DNA of 64,000 nt from an uncultured Christensenellaceae bacterium (lineage in GTDB: Bacteria > Bacillota > Clostridia > Christensenellales > Borkfalkiaceae). The DNA lies in assembly GCA_910587005.1 (NCBI GenBank), contig CAJULB010000001.1:186001-250000 (forward strand). The letters run 5' to 3'. The position numbers were made by a program, and so were the translations under genes. The notes under the pieces are model-generated. The model did not search any database and was not told the origin of the DNA. It saw nothing but the letters and a program-made list of their open reading frames with translations. Shown piece after piece: positions 32,809 to 42,400 of the stretch; within the stretch, counting starts at the first letter, position 1; each line of letters opens with the position of its first letter.

Positions 32809-34749
32809 TTACTCCAACTCGAAAGCGCCGGTATAAAGCTGATAGTACTTGCCTTTCTGCTCTATAAGCTGTTCGTGGTTGCCACGTTCGATAATTTCAC
32901 CGTGTTCAAGCACCATTATCGCGTGGCTGTTGCGGACGGTGGAAAGCCTGTGCGCGATTACGAAAACCGTTCTGCCTTCCATAAGCTTATCCATACCCTG
33001 CTCGATAAGCTTTTCCGTGCGGGTATCGATTGACGAAGTAGCTTCGTCCAGAATAAGCACGGGGCACTCGGAAACCATTGCGCGGGCGATTGCCAGAAGC
33101 TGTCTTTGTCCCTGCGAAAGATTGGCTCCGTCGCCTTTAAGCATTGTATTGTAACCGTCGGGCAAACGGCTTATAAAGAAGTCTGCATTTGCAAGCTTTG
33201 CCGCTTTTATGCAGTCCTCGTCGCTTGCGTCAAGTCTGCCGTAACGGATATTCTCCATAACCGTGCCCGTAAACAAGTGCGTATCCTGCAAAACCACGCC
33301 GAGGGACTTTCTTAAATCGTCCTTTTTAATAGTCTTTATATCAAGACCGTCATAGGTGATTGTTCCCGACTGAATATCATAGAAACGGTTGATAAGGTTG
33401 GTAATCGTGGTTTTGCCCGCGCCCGTAGAACCGACAAACGCTATTTTCTGCGCGGGTTTTGCGTAAAGCGAAATGTTCTTTAAAATAACTTTTTCGTCCG
33501 TATATCCGAAGGTTACGCCGTTAAAGCGTATGTCGCCTTTAAGCGGGATATATTCGAAAGAACCGTCCGCGAGAGGTTTTTTCCACGCCCATTTATTTTC
33601 TTCATACTCGCCGTAGGTCAGCGTTGTATCGCCGCCCTTGTCCTCGGGGGCGGTATCGACCATTTCGAAAATGCGTTCCGCGCCCGCAAGCGCCATAACT
33701 ATTGCGTTGAACTGCTGGGAAACCTGCATAACCGGCATATTGAACTGGCGGGAGAACATTAAAAACGAAACAAGCATGCCCGCAACTAATGCAACGCGGT
33801 TTGCCTTGTCTGCGTTCATAACCGAGCAGAAGATAGAAAGCAAGCCAGTTTCGTTGCCGAAAGCCATTATAAGAATACCGACAAGCGCAACTAAAACGTA
33901 CTGCAAATAGCCGAGGTTATTGTTAATTGGCCCTAAAATAAACGCATAGGAATTGGCTTTTCTGCCCGCTTCGTTAAGCTCGTCGTTGACTTTTTTGAAC
34001 TGCTCGCGCGCTTTTTGTTCGTGACAGAAAACCTTGATAACCTTTTGTCCTTCGGTCATTTCTTCAACGTAGCCGTTAAGATTACCCAACGCTTTCTGAT
34101 GGATAAGGTAGTTTTTTGCGGAACGGCTTCCTATATATTTAGTAGCGAAGATAATTGCGACAAGCACCGCTATTACAACCAAAAGCATTGTTACGCTGTA
34201 AATTACCATAAACACGAACACCGCCACAAGGGTTATAGCCGAAGAAATAATTTGCGGTATGGTCTGCGTTAAAAGCTGGCGCATTGTGTCTACGTCGTTG
34301 GTGTAAAGACTCATAAGGTCGCCGTGGGTATGCGTATCGAAATATTTTAAGGGCAGGCGCTGCATTTTTGCAAACATTTCGTCGCGCATCTTCTTTAACG
34401 TGCCCTGCGCTATGTACATCATTATAAGGTTATATGCAAACGAAGAAACCGAGCCGGCAAAATATATACAGCCCATTGCTATAACGTTGGGATAGACAAC
34501 ATTCCACAAATCAGCCAAGGCTTCGCCTTTGGCTATTAAAATAAGCTCGTCTACGATTACCGAAACGCGGGAAGCCGCCGTTACGTTCGCAACCGAAGCT
34601 ATAAGCACGAAGAACACGACGAAAGCCGTTGCTATTTTATTGCGCGAAAATGCGTAAACAAGCAGACGCTTTAAGGTTTTTAAGGGCGCTTTTGCGCGTT
34701 TCCCGCCTTTAATTCCGTTAGCGCGGGCATTTTCAAAAGCTTTACTCAT
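32809..34749 (-). CDS. ABC exporter, fused permease-ATPase subunit B
   Basis: This 646-residue half-transporter has six helices, then an ATPase domain with VGSTGAGKTTITNLINRF (Walker A), NLSQGQRQLLAIARAM (signature) and VLILDEATSSID (Walker B). An unusually long insert precedes the nucleotide-binding domain (DKGGDTTLTYGEYEENKWAWKKPLAD). The start is put at the ATG at 34749, seven bases after GGGAGG and overlapping the partner gene by eight. A GTG three codons earlier is also possible. It probably pairs with the adjacent half-transporter as a heterodimeric multidrug-type exporter. Confidence 0.93.
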   Translation of the reverse strand: MSKAFENARANGIKGGKRAKAPLKTLKRLLVYAFSRNKIATAFVVFFVLIASVANVTAASRVSVIVDELILIAKGEALADLWNVVYPNVIAMGCIYFAGSVSSFAYNLIMMYIAQGTLKKMRDEMFAKMQRLPLKYFDTHTHGDLMSLYTNDVDTMRQLLTQTIPQIISSAITLVAVFVFMVIYSVTMLLVVIAVLVAIIFATKYIGSRSAKNYLIHQKALGNLNGYVEEMTEGQKVIKVFCHEQKAREQFKKVNDELNEAGRKANSYAFILGPINNNLGYLQYVLVALVGILIMAFGNETGLLSIFCSVMNADKANRVALVAGMLVSFLMFSRQFNMPVMQVSQQFNAIVMALAGAERIFEMVDTAPEDKGGDTTLTYGEYEENKWAWKKPLADGSFEYIPLKGDIRFNGVTFGYTDEKVILKNISLYAKPAQKIAFVGSTGAGKTTITNLINRFYDIQSGTITYDGLDIKTIKKDDLRKSLGVVLQDTHLFTGTVMENIRYGRLDASDEDCIKAAKLANADFFISRLPDGYNTMLKGDGANLSQGQRQLLAIARAMVSECPVLILDEATSSIDTRTEKLIEQGMDKLMEGRTVFVIAHRLSTVRNSHAIMVLEHGEIIERGNHEQLIEQKGKYYQLYTGAFELE

Positions 34750-36505
34750 TTTCGTCACCTCCCTTTATCTGCGATTCGTAAACTTCACGGTAAATTGCGT
34801 TGGTTTTCAAGAGCTGTTCGTGCGTGCCCACGCCGGATATTCTGCCTTCGTCCAAAACCACTATTTTGTCCGCGTCCTGAACGGAAGCCACGCGCTGTGC
34901 GATTATTATTTTAGTAGTCTGCGGGGCGTATTTCGCAAGCGAAGCGCGTATTTGCGCGTCCGTATGGGTATCGACTGCCGAAGTCGAATCGTCAAAAATA
35001 ATTACCGCGGGTTTTTTAAGCAGGGCGCGCGCTATGCACAGCCTTTGCTTTTGTCCGCCAGAAACGTTTACGCCGCCCTGCCCCAAATCATAATTATAAC
35101 CGTCGGGAAGCGCGTCGATAAAGTCCTCGGCGCAAGCCTGACGCGCGGCAAAACGGAGCTCCTCGTCAGTTGCGTTTTCATCGCCCCAGCGCAGATTTTC
35201 CGCAACCGTGCCCGAAAAGAGCACGTTTTTCTGCAAAACCATTGCAACTTTATTGCGCAGGGTGTTCATATCGTAATTTTTAACGTCTACCCCGCCGACC
35301 TTAACACTGCCGTTCGTCACATCGTACAGTCTGGGAATAAGCGAAACAAGCGAAGTTTTGCCCGAACCCGTCGCGCCGATAATACCGAGAGTTTCACCCT
35401 CGTCAATATGTAAATTAATTCCCGAAAGCACCTTTTTTCCCGCTTTTTGCGAATATGCGAAGTCAACGTTTTCAAAGTCTATACTGCCGTTTGCGACCTC
35501 GGTTACGGGCTGTTCGGGTTTGGGAAGAGTGGTTTTTTCGTTTAAAACTTCGCAAATTCTGTCCATAGAACCCTTTGACAGCGAAATAAAGTTGAGGCAC
35601 ATTGCAACCATTATTACGCCCGAAAGTATCTGCGCGGAATACTGGATAAGCGTTTGTATCTGCGAAGCCTGCACGTTGCCCGCGATACTGCCGTTGACCA
35701 TATTAGAGCCGACTGTGAGAATAAGAATGTTGACAATAAACATTACAAGCGTTGCGCAAGGCATCATAACCGTTAAAATGCGCTCGGCTTTGACAGAATA
35801 TTTATATACCTCGCCCGAAGCGTTTCTCATTTTGCCGATTTCCCTGTCCTCGCGCACGTAAGACTTTACAACGCGGATAGCGGTTAAATCCTCCTGTACG
35901 ACCGAGTTCAAATCGTCGTATTTTCGGAACATCGTGCGGAAGTACGGCACTACTTTAAACATACATATTGCAACGACTACGCCCAAAACCACCGCGGCGC
36001 ACGCGAAAATCAGCGCCATTTTCGGCTCGATTATCGACGTCATTATTATCGACGCAATAAACAGCACGGGCGCGCGCACCAGCATTCTTATAGCCATCTG
36101 ATAGGCGTTCTGAACGTTGGTTACGTCCGTTGTCATTCTGGTTATAAGGCTTGAAGTGGAATAGTTATCGATATTTGCAAACGAATAGGTTTGAAGATTG
36201 TTATACATATCCTCCCTTAAATTGTGTGCAAAACCGCAGCTTGCTTTGGCGGCGAGCTTTCCGCCCAAAACTCCGCAAATAAGCGCGAAAACGGCGCATA
36301 AAATCATAAGCGACGCGTTTATTGCAAGCATTTTAACGTTTAATTCGGCAATTTCGCCCTTCGCAAGCGCTTCAAGCTGACCCACTATAGACGTCATTAA
36401 AAAGGGAATTATGATTTCCATAACTGCCTCGCCGACCATAACCAACGGACAGAGAATGGATGACAGCTTATATTCTCTTACGCTTTTCAAAAGTGTTTTT
36501 ATCAT
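34742..36505 (-). CDS. ABC exporter, fused permease-ATPase subunit A
   Basis: This 587-residue half-transporter has six helices and an ATPase with GATGSGKTSLVSLIPRLY, VSGGQKQRLCIARAL and VIIFDDSTSAVD. The last motif has Asp in place of the usual catalytic Glu after Walker B, marking this as the degenerate site of a heterodimer. Subunit B keeps the Glu (LDEATSS). AGGAGG precedes the ATG. It follows marR after 70 bases, so drug- or stress-induced control by that repressor is likely. The substrate is unknown. Confidence 0.93.
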   Translation of the reverse strand: MIKTLLKSVREYKLSSILCPLVMVGEAVMEIIIPFLMTSIVGQLEALAKGEIAELNVKMLAINASLMILCAVFALICGVLGGKLAAKASCGFAHNLREDMYNNLQTYSFANIDNYSTSSLITRMTTDVTNVQNAYQMAIRMLVRAPVLFIASIIMTSIIEPKMALIFACAAVVLGVVVAICMFKVVPYFRTMFRKYDDLNSVVQEDLTAIRVVKSYVREDREIGKMRNASGEVYKYSVKAERILTVMMPCATLVMFIVNILILTVGSNMVNGSIAGNVQASQIQTLIQYSAQILSGVIMVAMCLNFISLSKGSMDRICEVLNEKTTLPKPEQPVTEVANGSIDFENVDFAYSQKAGKKVLSGINLHIDEGETLGIIGATGSGKTSLVSLIPRLYDVTNGSVKVGGVDVKNYDMNTLRNKVAMVLQKNVLFSGTVAENLRWGDENATDEELRFAARQACAEDFIDALPDGYNYDLGQGGVNVSGGQKQRLCIARALLKKPAVIIFDDSTSAVDTHTDAQIRASLAKYAPQTTKIIIAQRVASVQDADKIVVLDEGRISGVGTHEQLLKTNAIYREVYESQIKGGDENE

Positions 36506-36575
36506 TTATTGCAATTACTCCTCCTGTTACTGTATTTTTTGACGCATTTACAGCCGTATTTAGTGCACGGCTTGT

Positions 36576-37034
36576 TTATACGGTTATTTTATCGATTATT
36601 TTTTGAAGAAGCTTTTCAAAAACTTCCTGCTCCTCTTCCGTAAGCGCGTTTTGGATAGCGCTATCGCAGCTGTCCATAAAAAGCTTGTCTTTAATGCAGA
36701 CGTATTTGCCTTTTTCGGTTAGTTCGAGGTATTTGGAACGCGCGTCGCCGTCCGAAACCGTTCTTACAAGAAAACCGTCCTTTTCAAGATTTGAAATCAG
36801 CGTAGAAACCGACGACGGACGCAAATTTATCTGTTTTTCAACGTCCTTCTGACAGACCCTCTGCCCCGCTTTTACACTTTTATGAATAAAAATAAGCGCG
36901 TGCATCTGTACGGGAGTAACGCCGTATTCCGTAAAAAGCTGATTGTTTTCTCTGCACATTTGTCTGTGCAAATAACAAAGCTTGCCGAAAAGACGCTTGT
37001 TTTCTCCCTCTTTATACATATTTTTATTTTCCAC
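36576..37034 (-). CDS. MarR-family transcriptional regulator
   Basis: The 152-residue protein has the MarR winged helix: VTPVQMHALIFIHKSVK, VCQKDVEKQINLRPSSVSTLISNLEKDGFLVRTVSDGDARSKYLELTEKG. The C-terminal dimerisation helices follow. The start is a GTG at 37034, six bases after GGAG. It heads the operon with the two ABC exporter subunits and probably represses it. A pair of inverted ATTTCGA/TCGAAAT arms just downstream of its promoter is the likely operator. The ligand is unknown. Confidence 0.93.
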   Translation of the reverse strand: MENKNMYKEGENKRLFGKLCYLHRQMCRENNQLFTEYGVTPVQMHALIFIHKSVKAGQRVCQKDVEKQINLRPSSVSTLISNLEKDGFLVRTVSDGDARSKYLELTEKGKYVCIKDKLFMDSCDSAIQNALTEEEQEVFEKLLQKIIDKITV

Positions 37035-37063
37035 GTATTACTCCGTTTAATTTTACAAAAAAT

Positions 37064-37124
37064 ATTTCGACTTCGAATAGTTAGAAATCGAAATAATTGT
37101 AATTCAATTAAATTTTTTTGTCAA
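37064..37124 (-). promoter_or_regulatory. marR-ABC operon promoter and candidate MarR operator
   Basis: TTGACA (37119-37124), a 17-base spacer and TACAAT (37096-37101) form the promoter. An inverted repeat with seven-base arms ATTTCGA (37064-37070) and TCGAAAT (37088-37094) covers the start site, where a MarR dimer would block transcription. Confidence 0.65.
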
Positions 37125-37200
37125 TAAATGCAAATTTTTTTGAAAATTGTTTTTATTTGTGAGTTTTACACAAATACTTAGCATTTAATTACAAAAATAT

Positions 37201-37312
37201 GGCACGGCTTTTTGGGAAAGCCGTGCCAAAGGATAATACGCGCTCGGTTAAAATGACGGAAACTGTAATACTGGCTCGCGCTCCGGCGTCGGACAATTTT
37301 GTCCGACGCCGG
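37201..37312 (-). other. Two-hairpin intergenic element, function unknown
   Basis: Two strong hairpins occupy the marR-LRR gap. An 11-bp stem at 37201-37227 is followed on the minus strand by ATATTTTTGT, so it can terminate minus-strand transcription. A near-perfect palindrome at 37283-37312 has 14-bp arms and a two-base loop. No minus-strand gene ends here, so the terminator-like stem has no obvious client. The unit could be a small RNA, a protein-binding site or a mobile-element remnant. Confidence 0.45.
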
Positions 37313-37332
37313 GAAAATTTCTTTACTATCTA

Positions 37333-37361
37333 TTGCATTTATTACCGGCAAATGATAAAAT
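37333..37361 (+). promoter_or_regulatory. Promoter of the LRR protein gene
   Basis: TTGCAT (37333-37338), a 17-base spacer and TAAAAT (37356-37361). The start is predicted near 37368, about 50 bases before the ATG. An ATGAGT/ACTCAT hairpin sits in the leader. Confidence 0.7.
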
Positions 37362-37416
37362 AGCTTTAATGAGTACAAATTCAACTCATAACAATTTAAC
37401 AGGAGATTATAAATTA

Positions 37417-39051
37417 ATGGCTGCAAATTTTGAGATTGTTAAGGACACCCTTAAAAAATATAAGGGCAAAGGCATTGCCAACATAGAAATTCCCGAGGGC
37501 GTAAAAGTAATCGGACAAGACGTGTTTTGGGGCTGCAAGGAAATACAACGCATAAAAATTCCCGAGGGCGTAACCAAAATCGGTCAGGAAGCTTTCCGCG
37601 AGTGCAATAACCTTGAAGAAATAAATATTCCCGACAGTGTAACCGAAATAGGCATAATGGCCTTTCACGCTTGCTATAAGCTTAAAAATATATACCTTCC
37701 CGACAGCGTTAAATCGATTGGCTGGCACGCTTTCGGCTACTGTAACGGCCTTGAAAGCTTTACTGTCCCCAAGGATATAAAAGTTATACCCGAATTTTGT
37801 TTTAATGTATGCAGTAGTCTTACAAATGTAAATTTGCCGGAAAATCTGAAAAAACTTGAAAACAGGGTTTTTTCCTGCTGTGAAAGCCTTGAAAGCATAA
37901 ATTTGCCCGAGGGCATAACGGAAATCGGTTACGGGGCTTTTTTAAGTTGTAAAAAGCTTAAAAGCATAAATTTGCCCAAAGGAATAAAAAAAATCGGGGA
38001 AAAAACTTTTTACTATTGCGAAAACCTTGAAAGCATAAATCTGCCCAAAGGCATAACTGAAATCGGTGACAGGGCTTTTGTAGGATGCAAAAAACTGACC
38101 GAAATAAATATTCCCGAAGCCGTAACACAAATCGGTGAAAACGCTTTTGCAAACTGCGAATCTTTAACAAGTTTAAGAATTCCCGCAAGCGTCACAACTC
38201 TTGGATACGGCATATTCAACGGCTGCCACAGCCTTAAAAATTTAGAAATTGACGCCGACAACCCCCGCTTTAAATTGCAGGACGGACTGATTCTTTCCGC
38301 TGACGGTAAAACCGTGGAGTTTTGCGTGCCTTATAAAAGCGGAGTATGCGAAATTCCCAAAGGCGTTAAAAACATTGCCTGGCACGCATTTGAAAATTGC
38401 GAGCTGATAACGGAAGTTATTATGCCTGAATCGGTAACGAATATCGGCGTTTTCGCTTTTGCCGACTGCAAAAAACTTGCGCAGGTAAAGCTTTCTTCAA
38501 AAATCAAAAAACTGAACAGCAACGTATTTGCGGGCTGTAAAGAGCTGAAAAATATCGAACTGCCTGCTACCCTTACCGCTATCGGTTCAAGCGCGTTTGA
38601 CGGCGCAAGTATTAAAGAACTTGTAATTCCCGAAACCGTAAAAACCTTTAAGGCATACGCGTTTGATAAATGCAAGCTTAGCAAGGTTACTATCCTCGGC
38701 AACGTAAAACCCGGTATGCGTGCGTTTGGCAAAGCTACTTTTGTTTTGTATGCAAAGAATTTACCGCTTTCGCAATTGAAAAAGGCTTATCAGGAGTGCG
38801 CTTTGTTCGGGTATGCGGAAATGTATTCCGCGGGCGAACAGCTGCAACAAGAGATTACAGATGAATATAAGCTTTACGTTAAGGAAAATATGGAAAAAGT
38901 GACTGTATTTATGCTTAAAAAACCCGCTTTACTCGACTTTGTGCTTGCTTTGAAGTGTTTGCCCGATGATAAAACAGCTGAAATTGTCGGACAAGTTAAA
39001 CAGACCGATAAAGCGGAATTTATTGCCGTACTTACAAAGCACGGCCTTTGA
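37417..39051 (+). CDS. BspA-type leucine-rich-repeat protein without signal peptide
   Basis: The start is put at the ATG at 37417 (MAANFEIVKDTLKK), which follows GGAG. This gives 544 residues. About sixteen 23-residue LRR_5 repeats run from residue 20 to about 460, each of the form L..I.LP..v..IG..AF..C. A non-repeat insert lies near residue 300. A C-terminal helical domain of about 80 residues contains ITDEYKLYVKENMEKV and LPDDKTAEIVGQV. Most BspA-like proteins are surface adhesins, but no signal or anchor is visible, so this one is probably cytoplasmic. Three units at 37894-38093 are nearly identical in DNA. Confidence 0.88.
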   Translation: MAANFEIVKDTLKKYKGKGIANIEIPEGVKVIGQDVFWGCKEIQRIKIPEGVTKIGQEAFRECNNLEEINIPDSVTEIGIMAFHACYKLKNIYLPDSVKSIGWHAFGYCNGLESFTVPKDIKVIPEFCFNVCSSLTNVNLPENLKKLENRVFSCCESLESINLPEGITEIGYGAFLSCKKLKSINLPKGIKKIGEKTFYYCENLESINLPKGITEIGDRAFVGCKKLTEINIPEAVTQIGENAFANCESLTSLRIPASVTTLGYGIFNGCHSLKNLEIDADNPRFKLQDGLILSADGKTVEFCVPYKSGVCEIPKGVKNIAWHAFENCELITEVIMPESVTNIGVFAFADCKKLAQVKLSSKIKKLNSNVFAGCKELKNIELPATLTAIGSSAFDGASIKELVIPETVKTFKAYAFDKCKLSKVTILGNVKPGMRAFGKATFVLYAKNLPLSQLKKAYQECALFGYAEMYSAGEQLQQEITDEYKLYVKENMEKVTVFMLKKPALLDFVLALKCLPDDKTAEIVGQVKQTDKAEFIAVLTKHGL

Positions 39052-39083
39052 TTTTCGGCATTGAATTTTTGATATTAAAAAAT

Positions 39084-39107
39084 AGCAGTAGTTTTTCGGC
39101 TACTGCT
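39084..39107 (+). terminator. Terminator after LRR gene
   Basis: An 8-bp stem AGCAGTAG/CTACTGCT with an eight-base loop is followed by CTTTTATTGTTTT. Confidence 0.8.
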
Positions 39108-39181
39108 CTTTTATTGTTTTATCAACCGTATATTGTCGATAAAAATAATATGCCAATGCGGCATTTAAAAGACATATTGAG

Positions 39182-39234
39182 TAAAGAAAAAGGAAACCGA
39201 ACTTACCATTGTGAAATGGTTCGATTTAGTTTCC
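39182..39234 (-). terminator. Terminator of the tRNA-Glu gene
   Basis: GGAAAC/GTTTCC outer arms (39192-39234) enclose a GAACCATT-type inner stem. On the minus strand TTTTTCTTT follows. It begins three bases after the encoded CCA. Confidence 0.8.
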
Positions 39235-39237
39235 AAG

Positions 39238-39312
39238 TGGTGACCCTGCCGGGAATCGAACCCGGGATTGAGCCTTGAGAGGGCTCCGTCTTAACCGCTT
39301 GACCACAGGGCC
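39238..39312 (-). tRNA. tRNA-Glu (anticodon CTC)
   Basis: The 75-nt cloverleaf includes an encoded CCA. The acceptor pairs GGCCCTG with CAGGGTC (one G-T). The D-arm region is GGTCAAGCGGTTAAGAC. The anticodon stem GAGCC/GGCTC holds the loop CTCTCAA with anticodon CTC. The T-arm is CCGGGTTCGATTCCCGG. It reads GAG codons. It is a single gene with its own promoter and terminator. Confidence 0.96.
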
Positions 39313-39331
39313 GTGATTTAATTGCTATGTG

Positions 39332-39360
39332 ATTATAGCATACATAAAACCTCTTGGCAA
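39332..39360 (-). promoter_or_regulatory. Promoter of tRNA-Glu
   Basis: TTGCCA (39355-39360), a 17-base spacer and TATAAT (39332-39337), ending about 20 bases before the mature tRNA 5' end. Confidence 0.85.
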
Positions 39361-39408
39361 GCAAAAAACTATTTTAATTTGTATATTTTAAATAATAAAA
39401 AATATAAA

Positions 39409-39436
39409 CCGCCGCGCAACTAATGTTGCGCGGCGG
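39409..39436 (-). terminator. Terminator after the pectate-lyase operon
   Basis: A perfect 12-bp stem CCGCCGCGCAAC/GTTGCGCGGCGG with a four-base loop is followed on the minus strand by TTTATATTTTTTATT. Confidence 0.9.
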
Positions 39437-39451
39437 CAATTTACAGTATTG

Positions 39452-42400
39452 TTATGCTTCTAAATATTTAAGATTGAGATAAGGCGTTTCAAGCTTCTTA
39501 ACTCCAGCGTCAGTCGTTGCGCCGTTCGAATCGTAAACTATCGTCCACTTGGTTTCATCAAACTTCATTATAGACGTAAGAATATTCAAGCCTTCGTTCT
39601 GCAACTGGTAATCATCGTAAACGTTGACGGTTTCGGAAATATCGCTGTTGTATTCAGCAAACAACGAACCGCAGTTTCTTGCGGTTATTTTGGCCGTTGC
39701 AACGAATCCGCCTATCAAACCCGAAGAGTTTTTATGAGCTTCTTCACGCAGAGTTTTAACGTTACCCAAATCAGCATCGTTGAAGTCATAATATATTTTG
39801 CCTATATTAAGGCAGTTATTAAGAATGACAGTGCAAAGATTTTTCTGGTCGCCGATAAATCCTGCGGTCTTAAACGAACTGTTTTTACCGTAAGCTTCGC
39901 CGTTGAATACGCAATTGTTAAATTCAATATACCATTCGCTTGCTTTTGCCGTGCCGTTTGCGTCCATTTCACCTACAAAACCGGCTACGCCTGTTCCCGT
40001 TCCTTCTGCTTTTGCTCTTACAAGGCAATCGGTAACATATACTTCCGCGGTGCCGTTGCCGTTTCTGTAAATACGGCCTATCAGCCCTGCGGTACGCGTA
40101 CTGCTACCTGTCATATCACACGTTTCGTCTACATAAACCTGACTGATATAGGTTGCAAAGCTTGCTTCTCTTATAATACCTATAAGTCCCGCAGTGCACT
40201 GGTTGCCCTTAGCGGAAACGCCCGAAAGAACGATATTGCTGAAATATCCGCCGTTGCACATTCCTACGATACCAACGTTGTTTTTGGTATTGGTAAGCTT
40301 GATATTACTGAACTTAACGTTCATTACTGTACCGCCCGTAACATTGGCGAATACGCTTGCCTGACCGTCGGAGGATTTGCTTGCCGTAAGATTTTTAACG
40401 GTGTATCCCTGACCGTTCAAAAGTCCTTTGAACACGCCCGAAGCAGCCCAACCGCTTTCTGCCGACAAATCAATATCCTGTGTAAGCAGATAAATTGTCT
40501 TTGAAGGATTTTCGCCTGCGACCGAAGCCCCTTGCGCAACCTTTTTGAAATTCGCCGCAGTAGATACTTCCACCGCACCTATTTTAGCCGTATATAATTT
40601 TGAGGTAATTTCGCCGCTTGAATTTGCCATTGCATAATAAACATTGTAAGCCGCGTCGTTCTTCATATTAAACTTAACGGAAAGATTTGTAGCTCTGAAC
40701 GGATACGCCTGCACTCCCGTCTGGTTAACAATGTCCGCAGGGTCGGAAATATTCAGCTCTTCCTTAGAAGCAACTGCATATAGAATACCCGTAGCTGAAC
40801 CGGGTTCGCCGTTTATAATAAATCCGTCCTGATATACCGCAATGTCCGAATTTCCGTTGAAATCTACCTGAGCAAATTCGCTTGCAACGAAAATTTTATA
40901 AGTCATACTGCTCTGCGATTTATCGCTCTTTAAAGTTGCAACCACTTTTATGGTGAATATACCCGCATTCGAAGGGGTAAAGCCCTTAACGGTTACAGGG
41001 TCCATAGACGCGTCAGTCTGGTACTGATACGAAATGGTGTAATCGTATTGCTCGGGTTTGAGATATTTAACGTGGTCGGGATAAAGCGCGTCGCGTACCT
41101 GAACAGTAGGCTCTTTATAAACGTCGAATCTGTCAACAATGGTCGAAGTGCTTTCACCGTCGCCGAGAATTTCACCTTTCGGCGTAACTACGGATACGGC
41201 GCCTATCAACGATGCGCCTTTCTTAACGTTTAAAGTAAACGTTTTTATAACTTCCTGACCGTCAAGACTTATAGTTGCCGTTAACGTTACGGTTTTATCT
41301 GTGTTCGGGTCGCGGAAAATATCTATAGTAATGAATTCCGCACCGGAAATCGCGCTGTTGTCTACTTCCGTTCCGGGAACGGCTACGCTTGTATCGGACG
41401 AGCTCCACGTTACTTTGCAGTCCTGCATTTTATTGACTACGTCGAAGGGCTGGAATACCCCGTTTTCGTCGCAGTTGATAGTAAGCGCTTCCGCCGCCCT
41501 ATTTAATTTTGCAAGGGTTTCGCTGTCTCCGCTGACAAGCACGTCGTCGTAGAAGTGGTTGTAATCTTCCCAACTCGTTTTGGTAAGGTCTGCGCCGACC
41601 GGATTGCTTTCACCCAACAACGCCGACTGGTTCTTTATTTTGAGTATATCGCCCATATTGATAGAACCGTCTTCATTGCGGAACACTTTATGCGCCAACT
41701 GTCCGCCTTCTTCCAAAGTATTTGTACCGTCAACGTTGTAAACTCCGCCCTGAACGGGAAGCTTTTCGAAAATATCGGAAACGGCAGGCATTGTAAACGA
41801 CGTCGCGGCGTTGCTTTCAAGCATTTCTGCAGTTTCCTGCTTCCGATATGTGTTACCGCCCGCATAGAGTATGGAATTAGCTACCGAACCGCGGTAAGTA
41901 TCCGCCTGTAAGCCGGACGAAATATCCTTTACGGAAAGCACTTTGTTCAGATTGTTATAGCTGTAAGACTGACGCGCAACGTTGATATTTGCGTGCGACG
42001 CGTTATCGTTGCCTGCTATAATTTTACCCGTTTCACGATTTATATTTGCCGAGTTATCGTAACTTGTTACCTCGGTAATATTGAGGAAACCGGGGTTAGA
42101 GTTATCGGTTACGCCGTGCATTCTGTTGCCGAAAGACATGCTGTTGTTTAACACAACGTCGCCTTCCATTACAGAACCGCCGAGCTTAAAGCCGTTACCG
42201 TCGCCGTTATACGTCATATACTGGCTTGCCGCCCTCTTATCGGGAAAACCGTTATCCCCGTACTTGAAGAAACTTGTATACTCGTCGCGCGAGGTTTCAA
42301 GATAACCGTTTTCATAAGCTACGCAGTTCTGAATAAGAACGGTACCTATATTACCGTTTGAAGCGTATGCGTACAAATCCCAGCCGTCGTCGGAGTTGCG

